From: Rhizobium sp. BT04
GTDB lineage: Bacteria; Pseudomonadota; Alphaproteobacteria; Rhizobiales; Rhizobiaceae
Length of the DNA: 64,000 bases
Assembly: GCF_030053135.1 (NCBI RefSeq)
Contig: NZ_CP125652.1
Span: forward strand, 1,550,001-1,614,000
Direction of reading: 5' to 3'
The position numbers and the translations under genes were made by a program. The notes under the pieces were generated by a model. The model searched no databases. It was not told the DNA's origin and saw only the letters and a list, made by a program, of their open reading frames with translations. Positions 1-8,799 of the stretch are shown here, piece by piece; the first letter of the stretch is position 1; every line of letters starts with the position of its first letter.

Positions 1-89
1 TCGTGCTTTGCAAACCTTCGCCGATGACAGGTTCACTCGACCTCTATATAGGCGTTTGCGACGTTTGTGCACGAAATCGGAGGAGCATC

Positions 90-1349
90 ATGGCACCCAC
101 AACCGGCAACGCCGTGCTTGGAAACTGGACGACCCACGCCTATCATCGCGGCTGGCTGCTCAACCAGGCGAACGGCCTCTTCGATTTCTTCCAGCACAAT
201 TCCGTCAACCCCAAGGGCGGCTTCTACGATCTCGACGATCAAGGCAGGCCGCTCGACGCCGAGGGCCAGGTGCGCGGCATCCATATTGCGGCGCGCGCCG
301 TGCACTGCTTCTCGATCGGCGCCCTGCTCGGCCGCCCGGGGGCTGGCGATCTCGTCGACCACGGCATGGACTATCTCTGGAACCACCATCGCGACCGGAA
401 AAACGGCGGCTATTTCTGGTCGCTTAACAATGACGGTCCGGTCGATTCCAACAAGCAGGGTTATGGCCATGCCTTCGTGCTGCTCGCCGCCTCCTCCGCA
501 AAAACCATCGGCCATCCGCTGGCCGACGGCATGCTCGACGATATCACCGAGATCCTGACCACCAAGTTCTGGGAAGCCAAGCACGGCGCGATCGCCGAGG
601 AATTCACCGCCGACTGGCAGCCGCTCGACGGCGGCGCCTATCGCGGCCAGAACTCTAACATGCACCTAACCGAAGCGCTGATGGCGGCCTTCGAAGCCAC
701 CGGCGACAAACACTATCTGACCAAGGCCGAAAGCATCGCCGATCTCGTCATCCGCCGGGCAGCCGGTTCGGTCGACTGGCGCGTTGCCGAGCATTTCGAC
801 GCCGAATGGACCCTCGACAAGACTTATTATCACCCGAATGAAATGTTCCGCCCGGCCGGCACGACGCCCGGCCACTGGCTGGAATGGGCCCGCCTGATCC
901 TGCAGCTCTGGGCGCTCGGCGGTAAACGCATCGAATGGATGCCGGATGCTGCCAAGGCGCTGTTTGCCCAATCCATGGCGCTCGGCTGGGACAACGACAG
1001 GGGCGGCTTCTTCTACACGCTCGACTGGGACGACAAGCCCGCCAAGCGCAACAAGCTCTGGTGGCCGGCCTGCGAAGGTGCGGCTGCCGCACACTTCCTC
1101 AACGAGCACCTGCCGAGCGATTTCCACGAGGAGAGCTACCGCAAGATCTGGAACGTGATCGAACGCGCCTTCATCGACCACAAGAACGGCGGCTGGCACG
1201 AAGAACTGACGGAAGATCTCGTGCCCTCGCACTCGCTGTTCCCCGGCAAGGGCGACATCTACCACGCCCTGCAGGCCTGCCTCATCCCGCTCTTCCCGGC
1301 CACCGGCAGCCTGACGAAGGGCATCGCCGAGGCCGGCGGCAAGCTCTGA
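90..1349 (+). CDS. AGE-family epimerase/isomerase
   Basis: The 419-residue protein has the length and composition of the N-acylglucosamine 2-epimerase / mannose isomerase (AGE) family, an (alpha/alpha)6 barrel that interconverts sugar epimers in the cytoplasm. The family motif PGHWLEWARL is present around residue 262, and GGWHEEL lies near the C-terminus. An upstream in-frame ATG exists at position 3, but the ATG at 90 is preceded by a clear GGAGGA at 79-84 and begins the conserved part (MAPTTGNAVLGNW). Such genes in rhizobia are often called mannose isomerase or AGE family. The exact substrate cannot be read from the sequence. The downstream gene is on the opposite strand, with 3 bases between the two stop codons. 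Confidence 0.88.
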   Translation: MAPTTGNAVLGNWTTHAYHRGWLLNQANGLFDFFQHNSVNPKGGFYDLDDQGRPLDAEGQVRGIHIAARAVHCFSIGALLGRPGAGDLVDHGMDYLWNHHRDRKNGGYFWSLNNDGPVDSNKQGYGHAFVLLAASSAKTIGHPLADGMLDDITEILTTKFWEAKHGAIAEEFTADWQPLDGGAYRGQNSNMHLTEALMAAFEATGDKHYLTKAESIADLVIRRAAGSVDWRVAEHFDAEWTLDKTYYHPNEMFRPAGTTPGHWLEWARLILQLWALGGKRIEWMPDAAKALFAQSMALGWDNDRGGFFYTLDWDDKPAKRNKLWWPACEGAAAAHFLNEHLPSDFHEESYRKIWNVIERAFIDHKNGGWHEELTEDLVPSHSLFPGKGDIYHALQACLIPLFPATGSLTKGIAEAGGKL

Positions 1350-1352
1350 GGT

Positions 1353-1976
1353 TCAGTAGCCCGGCGCCGGCAGTTCGGCGCTCGGGTTGCGCTGGAACCA
1401 TTCGACATCCTCGTTGACGCGGTCGAGGTCGTCCTGCACGTCGCGCTGGTCGCGGCGAATGTCGTGCATATCGTCTTCCAGATCCTCGATCCGCCGGCGC
1501 AGTTCCGAGCGGTCGCCGTCCTTGGCATCCTTCAGCTTGTCGGAAAGCTCATCGATCTCAGTCTCCTTGGAGCTATAATCGTTCTGCATCGAGGTCAGGC
1601 GCTCCTGCAGCCCGTGCTGCTTGCTGCCGAGGTTGAAGCCGCGCAGGAAGCCCGACGCGGCTTCCGGTGGGCAGACATTGGCGTAACCGCTGCCCGCCTG
1701 GCCGCGTGCAAGCCCGCTGAGCGGCGTGCAGTAGCGCACCAGGCCGGTCTGGTACCCCTGAAACCAGATTGTCTGGTCGGGCACGATCTTGACCCGCTCG
1801 CAGGATTTCGCATGTGCGGCGAAACGCTGTTGCGGCTCGTAACCCGCCGCCCCGTCACTCTCGCCGATCACCCGCCAGTCGGCGGCGACACATTCCTCCT
1901 TGGACAGCGTGTTGCAGGAGACAAGGAAAAGGCCGAAGCCGACAGTGGCGGCAAGCGCAAAGAACAGGCGGATCAT
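1353..1976 (-). CDS. DUF2799 lipoprotein
   Basis: The 207-residue protein starts with a lipoprotein-type signal (hydrophobic stretch ending FLVSC, Cys at about 21). The domain that follows has Trp/Cys/Gly spacing typical of DUF2799, including GYQTGLVRYC and a GFLRGFNLG segment. The last 80 residues are strongly charged and read as a coiled coil (EIDELSDKLKDAKDGDR and similar heptads), ending in a Pro-rich tail. It is probably an envelope-anchored protein of unknown function. The gene converges with the AGE epimerase and does not overlap it. The ATG at 1976 has a GGGA a few bases upstream. Confidence 0.75.
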   Translation of the reverse strand: MIRLFFALAATVGFGLFLVSCNTLSKEECVAADWRVIGESDGAAGYEPQQRFAAHAKSCERVKIVPDQTIWFQGYQTGLVRYCTPLSGLARGQAGSGYANVCPPEAASGFLRGFNLGSKQHGLQERLTSMQNDYSSKETEIDELSDKLKDAKDGDRSELRRRIEDLEDDMHDIRRDQRDVQDDLDRVNEDVEWFQRNPSAELPAPGY

Positions 1977-2123
1977 GGCGTCCCGGGTAAAATGAGGAGT
2001 GCAATGACCGCAGCTTAGCCGCAGGACAAGCCCGCGTCACCGGAGCGGCGACACGATTTTGCAGTTTTCATGGCTTTTTTCTGTCAAAATTACGGCGAAA
2101 GCGACGATGTCAGAGCAACCGCA

Positions 2124-2621
2124 TCACAGCGGTGGGGCAAGCCGCAGCGTATCCAGATCCTTCGCCAGCATCAGCGCCAGCGCCTCGACGGCGAGATTGT
2201 GGTCGTCGCGCTGCGGCAGGCCGGAGACGGTGACGGCGCCGATGCAGCCGGTGCCCTTGACGTTGATCGGAAAACTGCCGCCATGCGGCGCATAGTCGGC
2301 GCCATCAAGCCCGTTATCCTCAACCGTCTTGCCGTCCTTCTGCAGCTTCAGGCCGGAGGCATAGCTGCTGCGGAAATAACGCAGCACCATGTTGCGCTTG
2401 CGGCGGACCCAGTTGACGTTGTCGGGCGTAACACCGGGCAATGCCGCGTAAAAGACCGGCATCGAATGCAGGGTCACATCGATCGCAATGCCGAGGCCGC
2501 GCTCGGTGGCGAGTTCCTGCAGGAGCTTGCCGAGCTGCCATGCCGTCGTCAGGTCGAAAGCGTCGAAGCTCAGCGCCTTCTCCTGCTCCGCGATCCGGCT
2601 GAGATCGTTCTCGATTGTCAT
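2124..2621 (-). CDS. UPF0303 / GlcG-HbpS-like heme-binding family protein
   Basis: The 165-residue protein matches the UPF0303 (YBR137W-like) family, related to HbpS/GlcG heme- or corrinoid-binding folds. Visible features are the central VRRKRNMVLRYFRSS segment, GGSFPINVKGTGCIGAVTVSGLPQRDDH, which is the family's glycine-rich signature, and a C-terminal helix. Members are about 160 residues, so this is full length. It lies 97 bases downstream of the flavin reductase on the same strand and may be the last gene of the transporter cluster. Whether it binds heme here is inference. The start ATG at 2621 has only a weak ribosome site. Confidence 0.8.
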   Translation of the reverse strand: MTIENDLSRIAEQEKALSFDAFDLTTAWQLGKLLQELATERGLGIAIDVTLHSMPVFYAALPGVTPDNVNWVRRKRNMVLRYFRSSYASGLKLQKDGKTVEDNGLDGADYAPHGGSFPINVKGTGCIGAVTVSGLPQRDDHNLAVEALALMLAKDLDTLRLAPPL

Positions 2622-2718
2622 GGGTAAGCGCTCCTCTGCCGCGATAATCCGTGCAGACCATTCGCGCGGGAGCCGAAAAAGTAAAGCAAAAACTTGGACC
2701 TATGGCCTATCCCACCCG

Positions 2719-3330
2719 TCAGAGCTTCGGCGTCAGCATCTCGAAACGGTCGCGGATGGTGGCGCAGGTGTCGCCGCCGAGCCTCGCAATCGCATCGACC
2801 GCGGCCGGATCGACATGCAGCCTTTCCGGATCGACGACGCCGTCGCGGTAATGCGCATAAACGATCTCGCCCATGACGATCTGCCGCGAGCGTCCGAGCT
2901 CCAGCGTCACATGCCGCCGGCATTCGAAGGCGGCCGGCGCCTCGGCGATCCAGGGCGAAGCCACCTTCTCGCCCGGCATCGCGGTCAACCCCGCCTCCTT
3001 CAGCTCGTCGACGCCGCGCGGATATCTGGCGCCGCAGACATGCATCGCCTCGGCGATGGCAAAGGAGACGATGTTGACGGTGAAGACCTCGGTCATGCGG
3101 ATATTGTGACCGGTGTCCTTGAACGACATATCGGCATTGTTCTCGACCCCGATCGCCAGGATCGGCGGATCGGCCGACAGGCAGTTGAAGAAGCTGAAGG
3201 GTGCGGCGTTGATCCGGCCATGCTCATCGACCGTCGTCACCAGCGCGATCGGCCGCGGAATGATCGTGCCGATCATCAGCTTGTAACGCTCGCGCTCCGA
3301 AAGCTGCGTGAAGTCGAAGGAAATGGCCAT
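2719..3330 (-). CDS. Flavin reductase family protein (FMN-binding split barrel)
   Basis: The 203-residue protein belongs to the flavin reductase-like / DIM6-NTAB family. The N-terminal YKLMIGTIIPRPIALVTTVD strand is the typical FMN-phosphate-binding entry, followed by INAAPFSFFNCLSADPPILAIG. Such proteins reduce or hold FMN, often serving a monooxygenase or acting in ring catabolism. The stop codon of the upstream racemase is 3 bases from this ATG, so the two are almost certainly co-transcribed. No partner oxygenase is encoded nearby, so the substrate remains unknown. Confidence 0.85.
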   Translation of the reverse strand: MAISFDFTQLSERERYKLMIGTIIPRPIALVTTVDEHGRINAAPFSFFNCLSADPPILAIGVENNADMSFKDTGHNIRMTEVFTVNIVSFAIAEAMHVCGARYPRGVDELKEAGLTAMPGEKVASPWIAEAPAAFECRRHVTLELGRSRQIVMGEIVYAHYRDGVVDPERLHVDPAAVDAIARLGGDTCATIRDRFEMLTPKL

Positions 3331-3333
3331 GGG

Positions 3334-4077
3334 TCAGCCGAGCTGCCCAGCCGGCGAGAAGGGGTTCATCGCGCCGGTAAAAGGTTTCGGCAGCGGCGAG
3401 GCATAGGAGCCGCGCTTGCTGGTGGAAAGCCCGAGCGATACCAGCGCTTCCGCCTGCTTGACGGCGGCCGCGACGCCGTCGACAACAGGCACGCCATAGA
3501 TCTCCTGCAACTCGCGCGCCAGATCGGTCATGCCGGCGCAGCCGAGCACGATCGCCTCGGCGCCGTCTTCTGAAAGCGCCCGCTCGATCTCGGCCCTGAG
3601 CTTGCCGATCGCGCCCGAGGCCGCATCTTCCAGCTCCAGCACCGGGATGTCGGAGGCGCGCACCTTGGCGCGCTCACCCATGCCGTAGCGGCGTACGAGA
3701 TTGTCGATCAGCACCCGTGACCGCTCCAGCGTCGTCACCACGGTGAAGCGCTGCGCCAGGAAGCCCGCCGTGACCACGGCGGATTCGCAAAGCCCGAGGA
3801 TCGGCACATCGGCAAAGCTTCGTGCCGCCTCGAGCCCGGTATCGTCGAAGCAGGCGATAACAGCCGCGTCATAGCCCACCGCCTGCCGCTCCCTGAGTTC
3901 TGAGAGCAGACCGGGGATCGCCAGCGCGCCGTCGTAATGTCCCTCGATGGAAACCGGCCCCATGCGCGAGGTGGCGGCGATGATCTCCGTGCCGGCGGCT
4001 GCCACCGCGCGCGCGGCGGTCGCGGCCTTCTCAGTCATGGAGGCCGTGGTGTTCGGATTGACGATGAGAATGCGCAT
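3334..4077 (-). CDS. Aspartate/glutamate/hydantoin racemase family protein
   Basis: The 247-residue protein begins MRILIVNPNTTASMT, typical of the hydantoin racemase branch of the Asp/Glu racemase superfamily. The two catalytic cysteines expected of this family are present at C76 (AVIACFDDTG) and C180 (IVLGCAGMTDLA). The likely reaction is racemisation of a 5-substituted hydantoin or similar imide in the cytoplasm. It sits between the permease gene (1-base gap upstream) and the flavin reductase (3-base gap downstream), so it probably acts on what the transporter imports. Allantoin or malate racemase-like roles are alternatives. Confidence 0.85.
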   Translation of the reverse strand: MRILIVNPNTTASMTEKAATAARAVAAAGTEIIAATSRMGPVSIEGHYDGALAIPGLLSELRERQAVGYDAAVIACFDDTGLEAARSFADVPILGLCESAVVTAGFLAQRFTVVTTLERSRVLIDNLVRRYGMGERAKVRASDIPVLELEDAASGAIGKLRAEIERALSEDGAEAIVLGCAGMTDLARELQEIYGVPVVDGVAAAVKQAEALVSLGLSTSKRGSYASPLPKPFTGAMNPFSPAGQLG

Positions 4078-4078
4078 A

Positions 4079-4900
4079 TCAGTTGATCTTTGCCTGCCGC
4101 CGGCTGAGCATCGTCATGATGCCGAGCGCGATGAGAATGATGGTGAACGAAAACAGCGTCGTCACCGTGCCGAGGGCATAGAGCACCGGCGTCGTCACGT
4201 TGGTCGTCATGCCGTAGATTTCGAGCGGCAGCGTATTGTAGCTGCCCGATGTCATCAATGTGCGCGCGAATTCGTCATAGGAAAGCGTGAAACCGAACAG
4301 GCCGACGCCGATCAGGCTCGGCGCGATCATCGGCAGCACGACATGGCGGAACGTCTGCCAGGAGCTGGCGCCGAGGTCGCGCGCCGCCTCTTCATAGGCC
4401 GGCGAAAAGCGGTTGAAGACGGCAAACATGATCAGCACGCCGAAGGGCAGCGTCCAGGTGAGATGCGCGCCGAAGGCCGACGAATACCAGGCGGGCTTCA
4501 GCCCTCCCTCCTGGAAGACGACGCCGATCCCGAGCGAGATGATGATCGACGGCACGACAAGGCTTGCGACGGTGGCGTAGAACAGCGCGGTCGAACCTGG
4601 GAAACGGCGGCGGAAGGCAAGGCCGGCGAGCAGCGAAACGACGACCGTCACCACCATCACCATCAGCCCGAGAGTGAAGGAACGACGGAAGGAAGCGCCG
4701 AAATCGCCGACCGCCTGCTTCTCGAACAGGTTGAAGAACCAGTGCGTGGAAACGCCGTTCATCGGGAAGGTCAGGCCGCCATCCGGCCCCTGGAAGGACA
4801 GGATCAGGATCGCCGAAAGCGGGCCGTAGAGGAACAGCACGAAGATGAAGAAGAAGATCGCCAGCAGGTAGAATTCGAGGCCGCGTTTTTCGTGGTTCAT
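4079..4900 (-). CDS. ABC transporter permease, PotC type
   Basis: The 273-residue integral membrane protein has about six hydrophobic segments. Its EAA loop, EEAARDLGASSWQTFRHVVLP, contacts the ATPase and is diagnostic of binding-protein-dependent permeases. Overall it resembles PotC/YdcV, the second inner-membrane subunit of spermidine/putrescine-type importers. The stop of the first permease gene is 1 base upstream of this start, indicating tight translational linkage. Substrate is not determined; the racemase context points away from simple polyamines. Confidence 0.9.
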   Translation of the reverse strand: MNHEKRGLEFYLLAIFFFIFVLFLYGPLSAILILSFQGPDGGLTFPMNGVSTHWFFNLFEKQAVGDFGASFRRSFTLGLMVMVVTVVVSLLAGLAFRRRFPGSTALFYATVASLVVPSIIISLGIGVVFQEGGLKPAWYSSAFGAHLTWTLPFGVLIMFAVFNRFSPAYEEAARDLGASSWQTFRHVVLPMIAPSLIGVGLFGFTLSYDEFARTLMTSGSYNTLPLEIYGMTTNVTTPVLYALGTVTTLFSFTIILIALGIMTMLSRRQAKIN

Positions 4901-4901
4901 C

Positions 4902-5816
4902 TCAAAGCTCCTTGCGGATGTCGACGACGCGCAGAATGGCCGCGACCATCAAAAGCACGACGGCGAGCAGCACCACGGCGTTGGCCGCAGCCGCCGGATA
5001 TTGCAGCAGCGACATCTGGTTCTTCATCATCAGCGCCACCGAGGCGCTCTGGCCGCCGGACATCACCTGCACCGTCGAAAAGTCGGCCATCACGAGTGTC
5101 ACCACGAAGATCGTACCGATCGCCATGCCGGGTTTGGCGAGCGGAATGACCACGTTCCACAGCACCTGCCAGCCCGAGGCGCCGGCATCGCGCGCCGCCT
5201 CGAACAGCGACCGGTCGATGCGCATCAGCGTGTTGAAGATCGGCGTCACCATGAACAGCGTATAGAGATGCACCATGGCGAGCACGACGGCGAAATCGGA
5301 ATAGAGCAGCCATTCGATCGGCTGCGGAATGATGCCCATCTTGATCAGCGCCGAATTGACAAGGCCGTTGCGACCGAGCACCGGGATCCACGAGATCATG
5401 CGGATAATGTTCGAGGTCATGAACGGCACGGTGCAGACGAGGAAGAGGATCATCTGCGTCGAGGTCCTGCGGATGTGGAAGGCCAGGAAATAGGCAACCC
5501 AGAATCCGATGACGAGCGTCAGCGACCAGACGATGGCGGTGAATTTCAGCGTGTTGAGATAGGTCTTCCATGTCACCCACGAACCGAGCGTATCGGTGTA
5601 GTTCATGGTGAGAAAATCGGGATAGAGACCGGCGAAATCATAGTCCCAGAAGCTGACGACTGATATCATCGCAATCGGCAGCAGGAAGAAGAAGCCGAGG
5701 ATGACGAACAGCGGCGTCGCCTGGAGATAGGAGATCGCGGATGGGGAAAGCCTCAGTCCACGCCCGCCGCGCGCGCCATGGCCGTCCTCTTCCGTTTCCG
5801 CCGCGATGGTGGCCAT
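4902..5816 (-). CDS. ABC transporter permease, PotB type
   Basis: The 304-residue inner-membrane permease has six hydrophobic segments and the EAA motif FEAARDAGASGWQVLWNVVIPL. It is of the PotB/YdcU kind that pairs with the next gene's PotC-like subunit. The reading frame is open to 6005, but that extension runs through a GC-rich palindromic repeat. The ATG at 5816 (MATIAAETEED), just before the first transmembrane region, gives the normal family length. A 275-base repeat-containing gap separates it from the upstream binding-protein gene, so expression may be attenuated there. Confidence 0.88.
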   Translation of the reverse strand: MATIAAETEEDGHGARGGRGLRLSPSAISYLQATPLFVILGFFFLLPIAMISVVSFWDYDFAGLYPDFLTMNYTDTLGSWVTWKTYLNTLKFTAIVWSLTLVIGFWVAYFLAFHIRRTSTQMILFLVCTVPFMTSNIIRMISWIPVLGRNGLVNSALIKMGIIPQPIEWLLYSDFAVVLAMVHLYTLFMVTPIFNTLMRIDRSLFEAARDAGASGWQVLWNVVIPLAKPGMAIGTIFVVTLVMADFSTVQVMSGGQSASVALMMKNQMSLLQYPAAAANAVVLLAVVLLMVAAILRVVDIRKEL

Positions 5817-5983
5817 ATTCGCTTTCTCCGTTCTGATTACGTCGGGCGGGACGCCTGCCGGCACCTTTGCCTGGGTCGAGCCACTGGTCTCGCCCCGTCC
5901 TTCGGCCCCCTGCTGGGGAGAAGAGAATCGCGGCGGCGCCTGGGCCACCGCGAACCTTGCTTTCAGGCAGCGAGACTGAGAAG

Positions 5984-6076
5984 TCCCCTCCCCAACCCTC
6001 CCCACGAGGGGGAGGGAGTTTCACTGCCGCACCGCCTCCGGACTCCCTCCCCTTGTGGGGAGGGTTAGGGAGGGGA
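5984..6076. repeat. GC-rich palindromic intergenic repeat (nested hairpins)
   Basis: Two inverted arms of about 35 bases (5984-6019 and 6042-6076) are near-complementary, and each contains its own CCTCCCC/GGGGAGG hairpin. The element fills most of the gap between the binding-protein stop and the permease start. A related copy lies at 22469-22632. It resembles the dispersed palindromic elements known from rhizobial intergenic regions. As RNA it could form a stable stem between the abundant binding-protein message and the permease message. Confidence 0.75.
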
Positions 6077-6091
6077 AAAATGGCAGTCGCC

Positions 6092-7390
6092 TTAGGCCGC
6101 GATGAACTCGTTCCAGCGGCGGACCATGTAGCGGTCCTCGTCCATGACGGAGTTCCAGCAGGCAACCGCGCCCATGCGGGCTTCGAAGGAACCGCCGTCG
6201 CGGACCGCACCGGCCTTCTCCATGACCTTGCCTTCAGGAGACAGAATGTCACCGGTCGCAGCCTTGCCTTCGATCCAGTAGCCCCATTCGTCTGCCGTCA
6301 TGAAGTTCTTGGCGGTCTCCATGCAGGCGGAATAGTAGCCCTGGCGGTTGAGGTAGCCGCCGACCCAGCCTGACGTGTACCAGTTGATGTATTCGTAAGC
6401 CGCATCGAGCTGCGCGCCCTTGAGGTGCGAGGCAAGGCCGAGGCCGCCGCCCCAGGCGCGGTAGCCTTCCTTGAGTGGCTGGAAGGTGCAGGCGATGCCC
6501 TTGGAGCGAACGGCGGCGACAGCCGGCGACCACATGGACTGGATGACGACTTCGCCCGAGGCCATCAGGTTGACGCTTTCGTCGAAGCTCTTCCAGAAAG
6601 CGCGGAACTGGCCGTCGCCCTTGGTCTTGATCAGGAAGTCGATCGTCTTGTCGATTTCGTCCTTCGTCATGTTGCCCTTGTCGGCATATTTGATCTTGCC
6701 GGCGGCTTCCATGATCATCGCCGCATCCATGATGCCGATCGACGGGATGTTGAGGATCGCGGTCTTGCCCTTGAAAGCCGGATCGAGAATATCGGCCCAG
6801 CTGGTGATCGGACGGCCGGTGAGGTCGGGGCGGATGCCGAGCGTATCGGCATTGTAGATGGTGGGAACCATCGTCATCCACTGCGTCGGCTCCTTGGCGA
6901 ACTTCTTGGAACCTTGCGCCTCAACGAAGCCGACCGTGTGCGGCGCCGTGCCCTGGGCAATCACGCTATCTGCCTTCAGCTTGCCGTTGATGAACAGCGG
7001 CACGATCTTGTCGTAATATTTCAGCTTCTTGACGTCCATCGGCTGCAGCGCGCCTGTTGGAAACACCTTCTTGGCGATCCAGTATTCGATGTCGGCAATG
7101 TCGTAGCTGTCGGGCTGGGTGACGGCGCGCTGGGCGGCGGCGTCGGAATCGGTCGCCGTCATCTCCAGCGTGATGCCGAGATCGGCTTTGCACTTCTCGG
7201 CAATGGCATTGATGTTGGAGACGCCGGTGCCGAACTGGCGAAGCGTGATGTTGGTCTTCGCCCAGATGGTGGGAAAGCCGGTGATGGCGCCGGAGCCGGC
7301 GATGGCGCCGACGGCGGCAGCACCCGTCTTCAGCAGCGTGCGGCGGGAGAGACCCTTCTCCGCCTTGGTCGATGTTGTCTCAGTCGTCAT
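6092..7390 (-). CDS. ABC transporter periplasmic substrate-binding protein (PotD type, TAT signal)
   Basis: The 432-residue protein has a twin-arginine signal at residues 15-21 (SRRTLLK) followed by a hydrophobic Ala/Gly stretch. It would therefore be exported folded by the TAT pathway. The mature part resembles extracellular solute-binding family 1, PotD-like proteins (PTIYNADTLGIRPDLTGRPI, SWADILDPAFKGKTAIL, QSMWSPAVAAVRSKG). It delivers the ligand to the two permeases encoded downstream. It follows the ATPase gene after 53 bases in one apparent operon. Ligand identity is not visible. Confidence 0.9.
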   Translation of the reverse strand: MTTETTSTKAEKGLSRRTLLKTGAAAVGAIAGSGAITGFPTIWAKTNITLRQFGTGVSNINAIAEKCKADLGITLEMTATDSDAAAQRAVTQPDSYDIADIEYWIAKKVFPTGALQPMDVKKLKYYDKIVPLFINGKLKADSVIAQGTAPHTVGFVEAQGSKKFAKEPTQWMTMVPTIYNADTLGIRPDLTGRPITSWADILDPAFKGKTAILNIPSIGIMDAAMIMEAAGKIKYADKGNMTKDEIDKTIDFLIKTKGDGQFRAFWKSFDESVNLMASGEVVIQSMWSPAVAAVRSKGIACTFQPLKEGYRAWGGGLGLASHLKGAQLDAAYEYINWYTSGWVGGYLNRQGYYSACMETAKNFMTADEWGYWIEGKAATGDILSPEGKVMEKAGAVRDGGSFEARMGAVACWNSVMDEDRYMVRRWNEFIAA

Positions 7391-7443
7391 GTCAGTTCCC
7401 CTTTTCTTGATATGGAAGGTTCATGGTTCTTGATGGTGATGGT

Positions 7444-8532
7444 CTATGCGGAAGGTCGGCCGAGAAGCACTGCATCTTCAGGCGCCCAGCTGAGCGAAAC
7501 GGTGTCGCCGACGGCAACCGGCCGAGCGAAATAGTCGCTGTCGTCGGCGATGACCGTGAAGTCGTCGCTGCCGGCGCCGAGAACGGTGATCTTCACGGAG
7601 GAGCCGCGATATTCGATGTTGGAGACGACGCCATCGAAGCCGAGCGTCCATTCGGTTGCCACCTGCAGCCGCACCCGGTCGGTGCGGATGCCGATATCGA
7701 CGGGCTCGCCGACCGCCCTGCCCGTCCCGCGCACGGAAAAGCTCTGCCCCTCCGGCACCGTCATGACGAGCACGCCGTTCTCGCTTGAGGTCACCCGGCC
7801 TGACAGCACGTTGTGATCGCCCATGAAGCGGGCGACAAAGGCGGTTGCCGGCTTCTCGAAGACCTCGCGCGGGGCTGCCGCCTGCTCGATCCGGCCGTCA
7901 TTCATGATGACGATGATATCGGCAAGCGCCATCGCCTCTTCCTGGCTGTGGGTGACATGCACGAAGGTGATGCCGAGCGACTTCTGTAGTTTCTTTAGTT
8001 CGGCGCGCATGCGGATCTTCAGGAACGGATCGAGCGCCGACAGCGGCTCGTCGAGCAGCAGCGCCTCCGGATCGGTGATCAGCGCGCGCGCCAGCGCCAC
8101 ACGCTGCTGCTGGCCGCCGGAAAGCTGGGCCGGGCGCCTGTCGGCATAAGGCTCCATCTGCATCAGCTTCAGCATCTCGAGCGCCTTGGCCCGCCGCTCG
8201 GCCTTGTCGACGCCTTTCATCTTCAGGCTGAAGGCGACGTTATCGATCAGATCGAGATGCGGGAACAGCGCATAGGACTGAAACATCATCGCCGTGCCGC
8301 GCCTGGCCGGCGGAAAATCGGTGACGACGACATTGCCGAGCCTGATATCGCCCGACGAGATGCTTTCGTGGCCGGCAATCATGCGCAGCGTCGAGGTCTT
8401 GCCGCAGCCCGACGGCCCGAGGAAGCAGCAATAGGAGCCGGCCGGAATCTTCAAGCTGATCGCCTGGACCGCGGTCGTCGCCCCATAGACCTTCGAAACG
8501 GATACTATATCGATCTCTGCCGCTTTCGACAT
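7444..8532 (-). CDS. ABC transporter ATP-binding protein (PotA type)
   Basis: The 362-residue ATPase has Walker A GPSGCGKTS near residue 40, Q-loop, signature LSGGQQQRVALARAL, Walker B LLLDEPLSALD and switch His in VTHSQEEAMALAD. A C-terminal TOBE region of about 110 residues is typical of the PotA/MalK group. The frame is open to 8577, but two adjacent ATGs lie at 8535 and 8532. The second is better spaced from GGGGAAGG, so 8532 is chosen. It is the first gene of the leftward cluster, divergent from the GntR gene. Confidence 0.92.
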   Translation of the reverse strand: MSKAAEIDIVSVSKVYGATTAVQAISLKIPAGSYCCFLGPSGCGKTSTLRMIAGHESISSGDIRLGNVVVTDFPPARRGTAMMFQSYALFPHLDLIDNVAFSLKMKGVDKAERRAKALEMLKLMQMEPYADRRPAQLSGGQQQRVALARALITDPEALLLDEPLSALDPFLKIRMRAELKKLQKSLGITFVHVTHSQEEAMALADIIVIMNDGRIEQAAAPREVFEKPATAFVARFMGDHNVLSGRVTSSENGVLVMTVPEGQSFSVRGTGRAVGEPVDIGIRTDRVRLQVATEWTLGFDGVVSNIEYRGSSVKITVLGAGSDDFTVIADDSDYFARPVAVGDTVSLSWAPEDAVLLGRPSA

Positions 8533-8702
8533 CATGCCTTCCCCTGTTCGGACAAAACGATGCATCTGCCGTGCCAACTCCGCGGCGGAGCCAAAACCCT
8601 TATGAATCTGGGATGTCCACGGCTAGAGATGCGAGTGGGCAAATTATAGGCGCAATGATGTCTGCACATGATTTAGGCTATTGTCTGCGATTAATGCAAA
8701 TG

Positions 8703-8714
8703 ATCGTATACAAT
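8703..8714. promoter_or_regulatory. Candidate GntR/FCD operator
   Basis: The 12-mer ATCGTATACAAT is an inverted repeat around GTATAC with one mismatched pair, and it lies in the gap between the divergent ATPase and GntR genes. FCD-type GntR regulators commonly bind TNGTATACNA-like palindromes, so this is the natural candidate for autoregulation and control of the transporter operon. No footprint data are available. Confidence 0.45.
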
Positions 8715-8799
8715 TTACGCGCTGCTTCGAGCACAAATTCCGTTTAACTTTTTCGGGGAAGCCGGATATGGTTTGCCGATCACCAGGAAATTGATTTTC

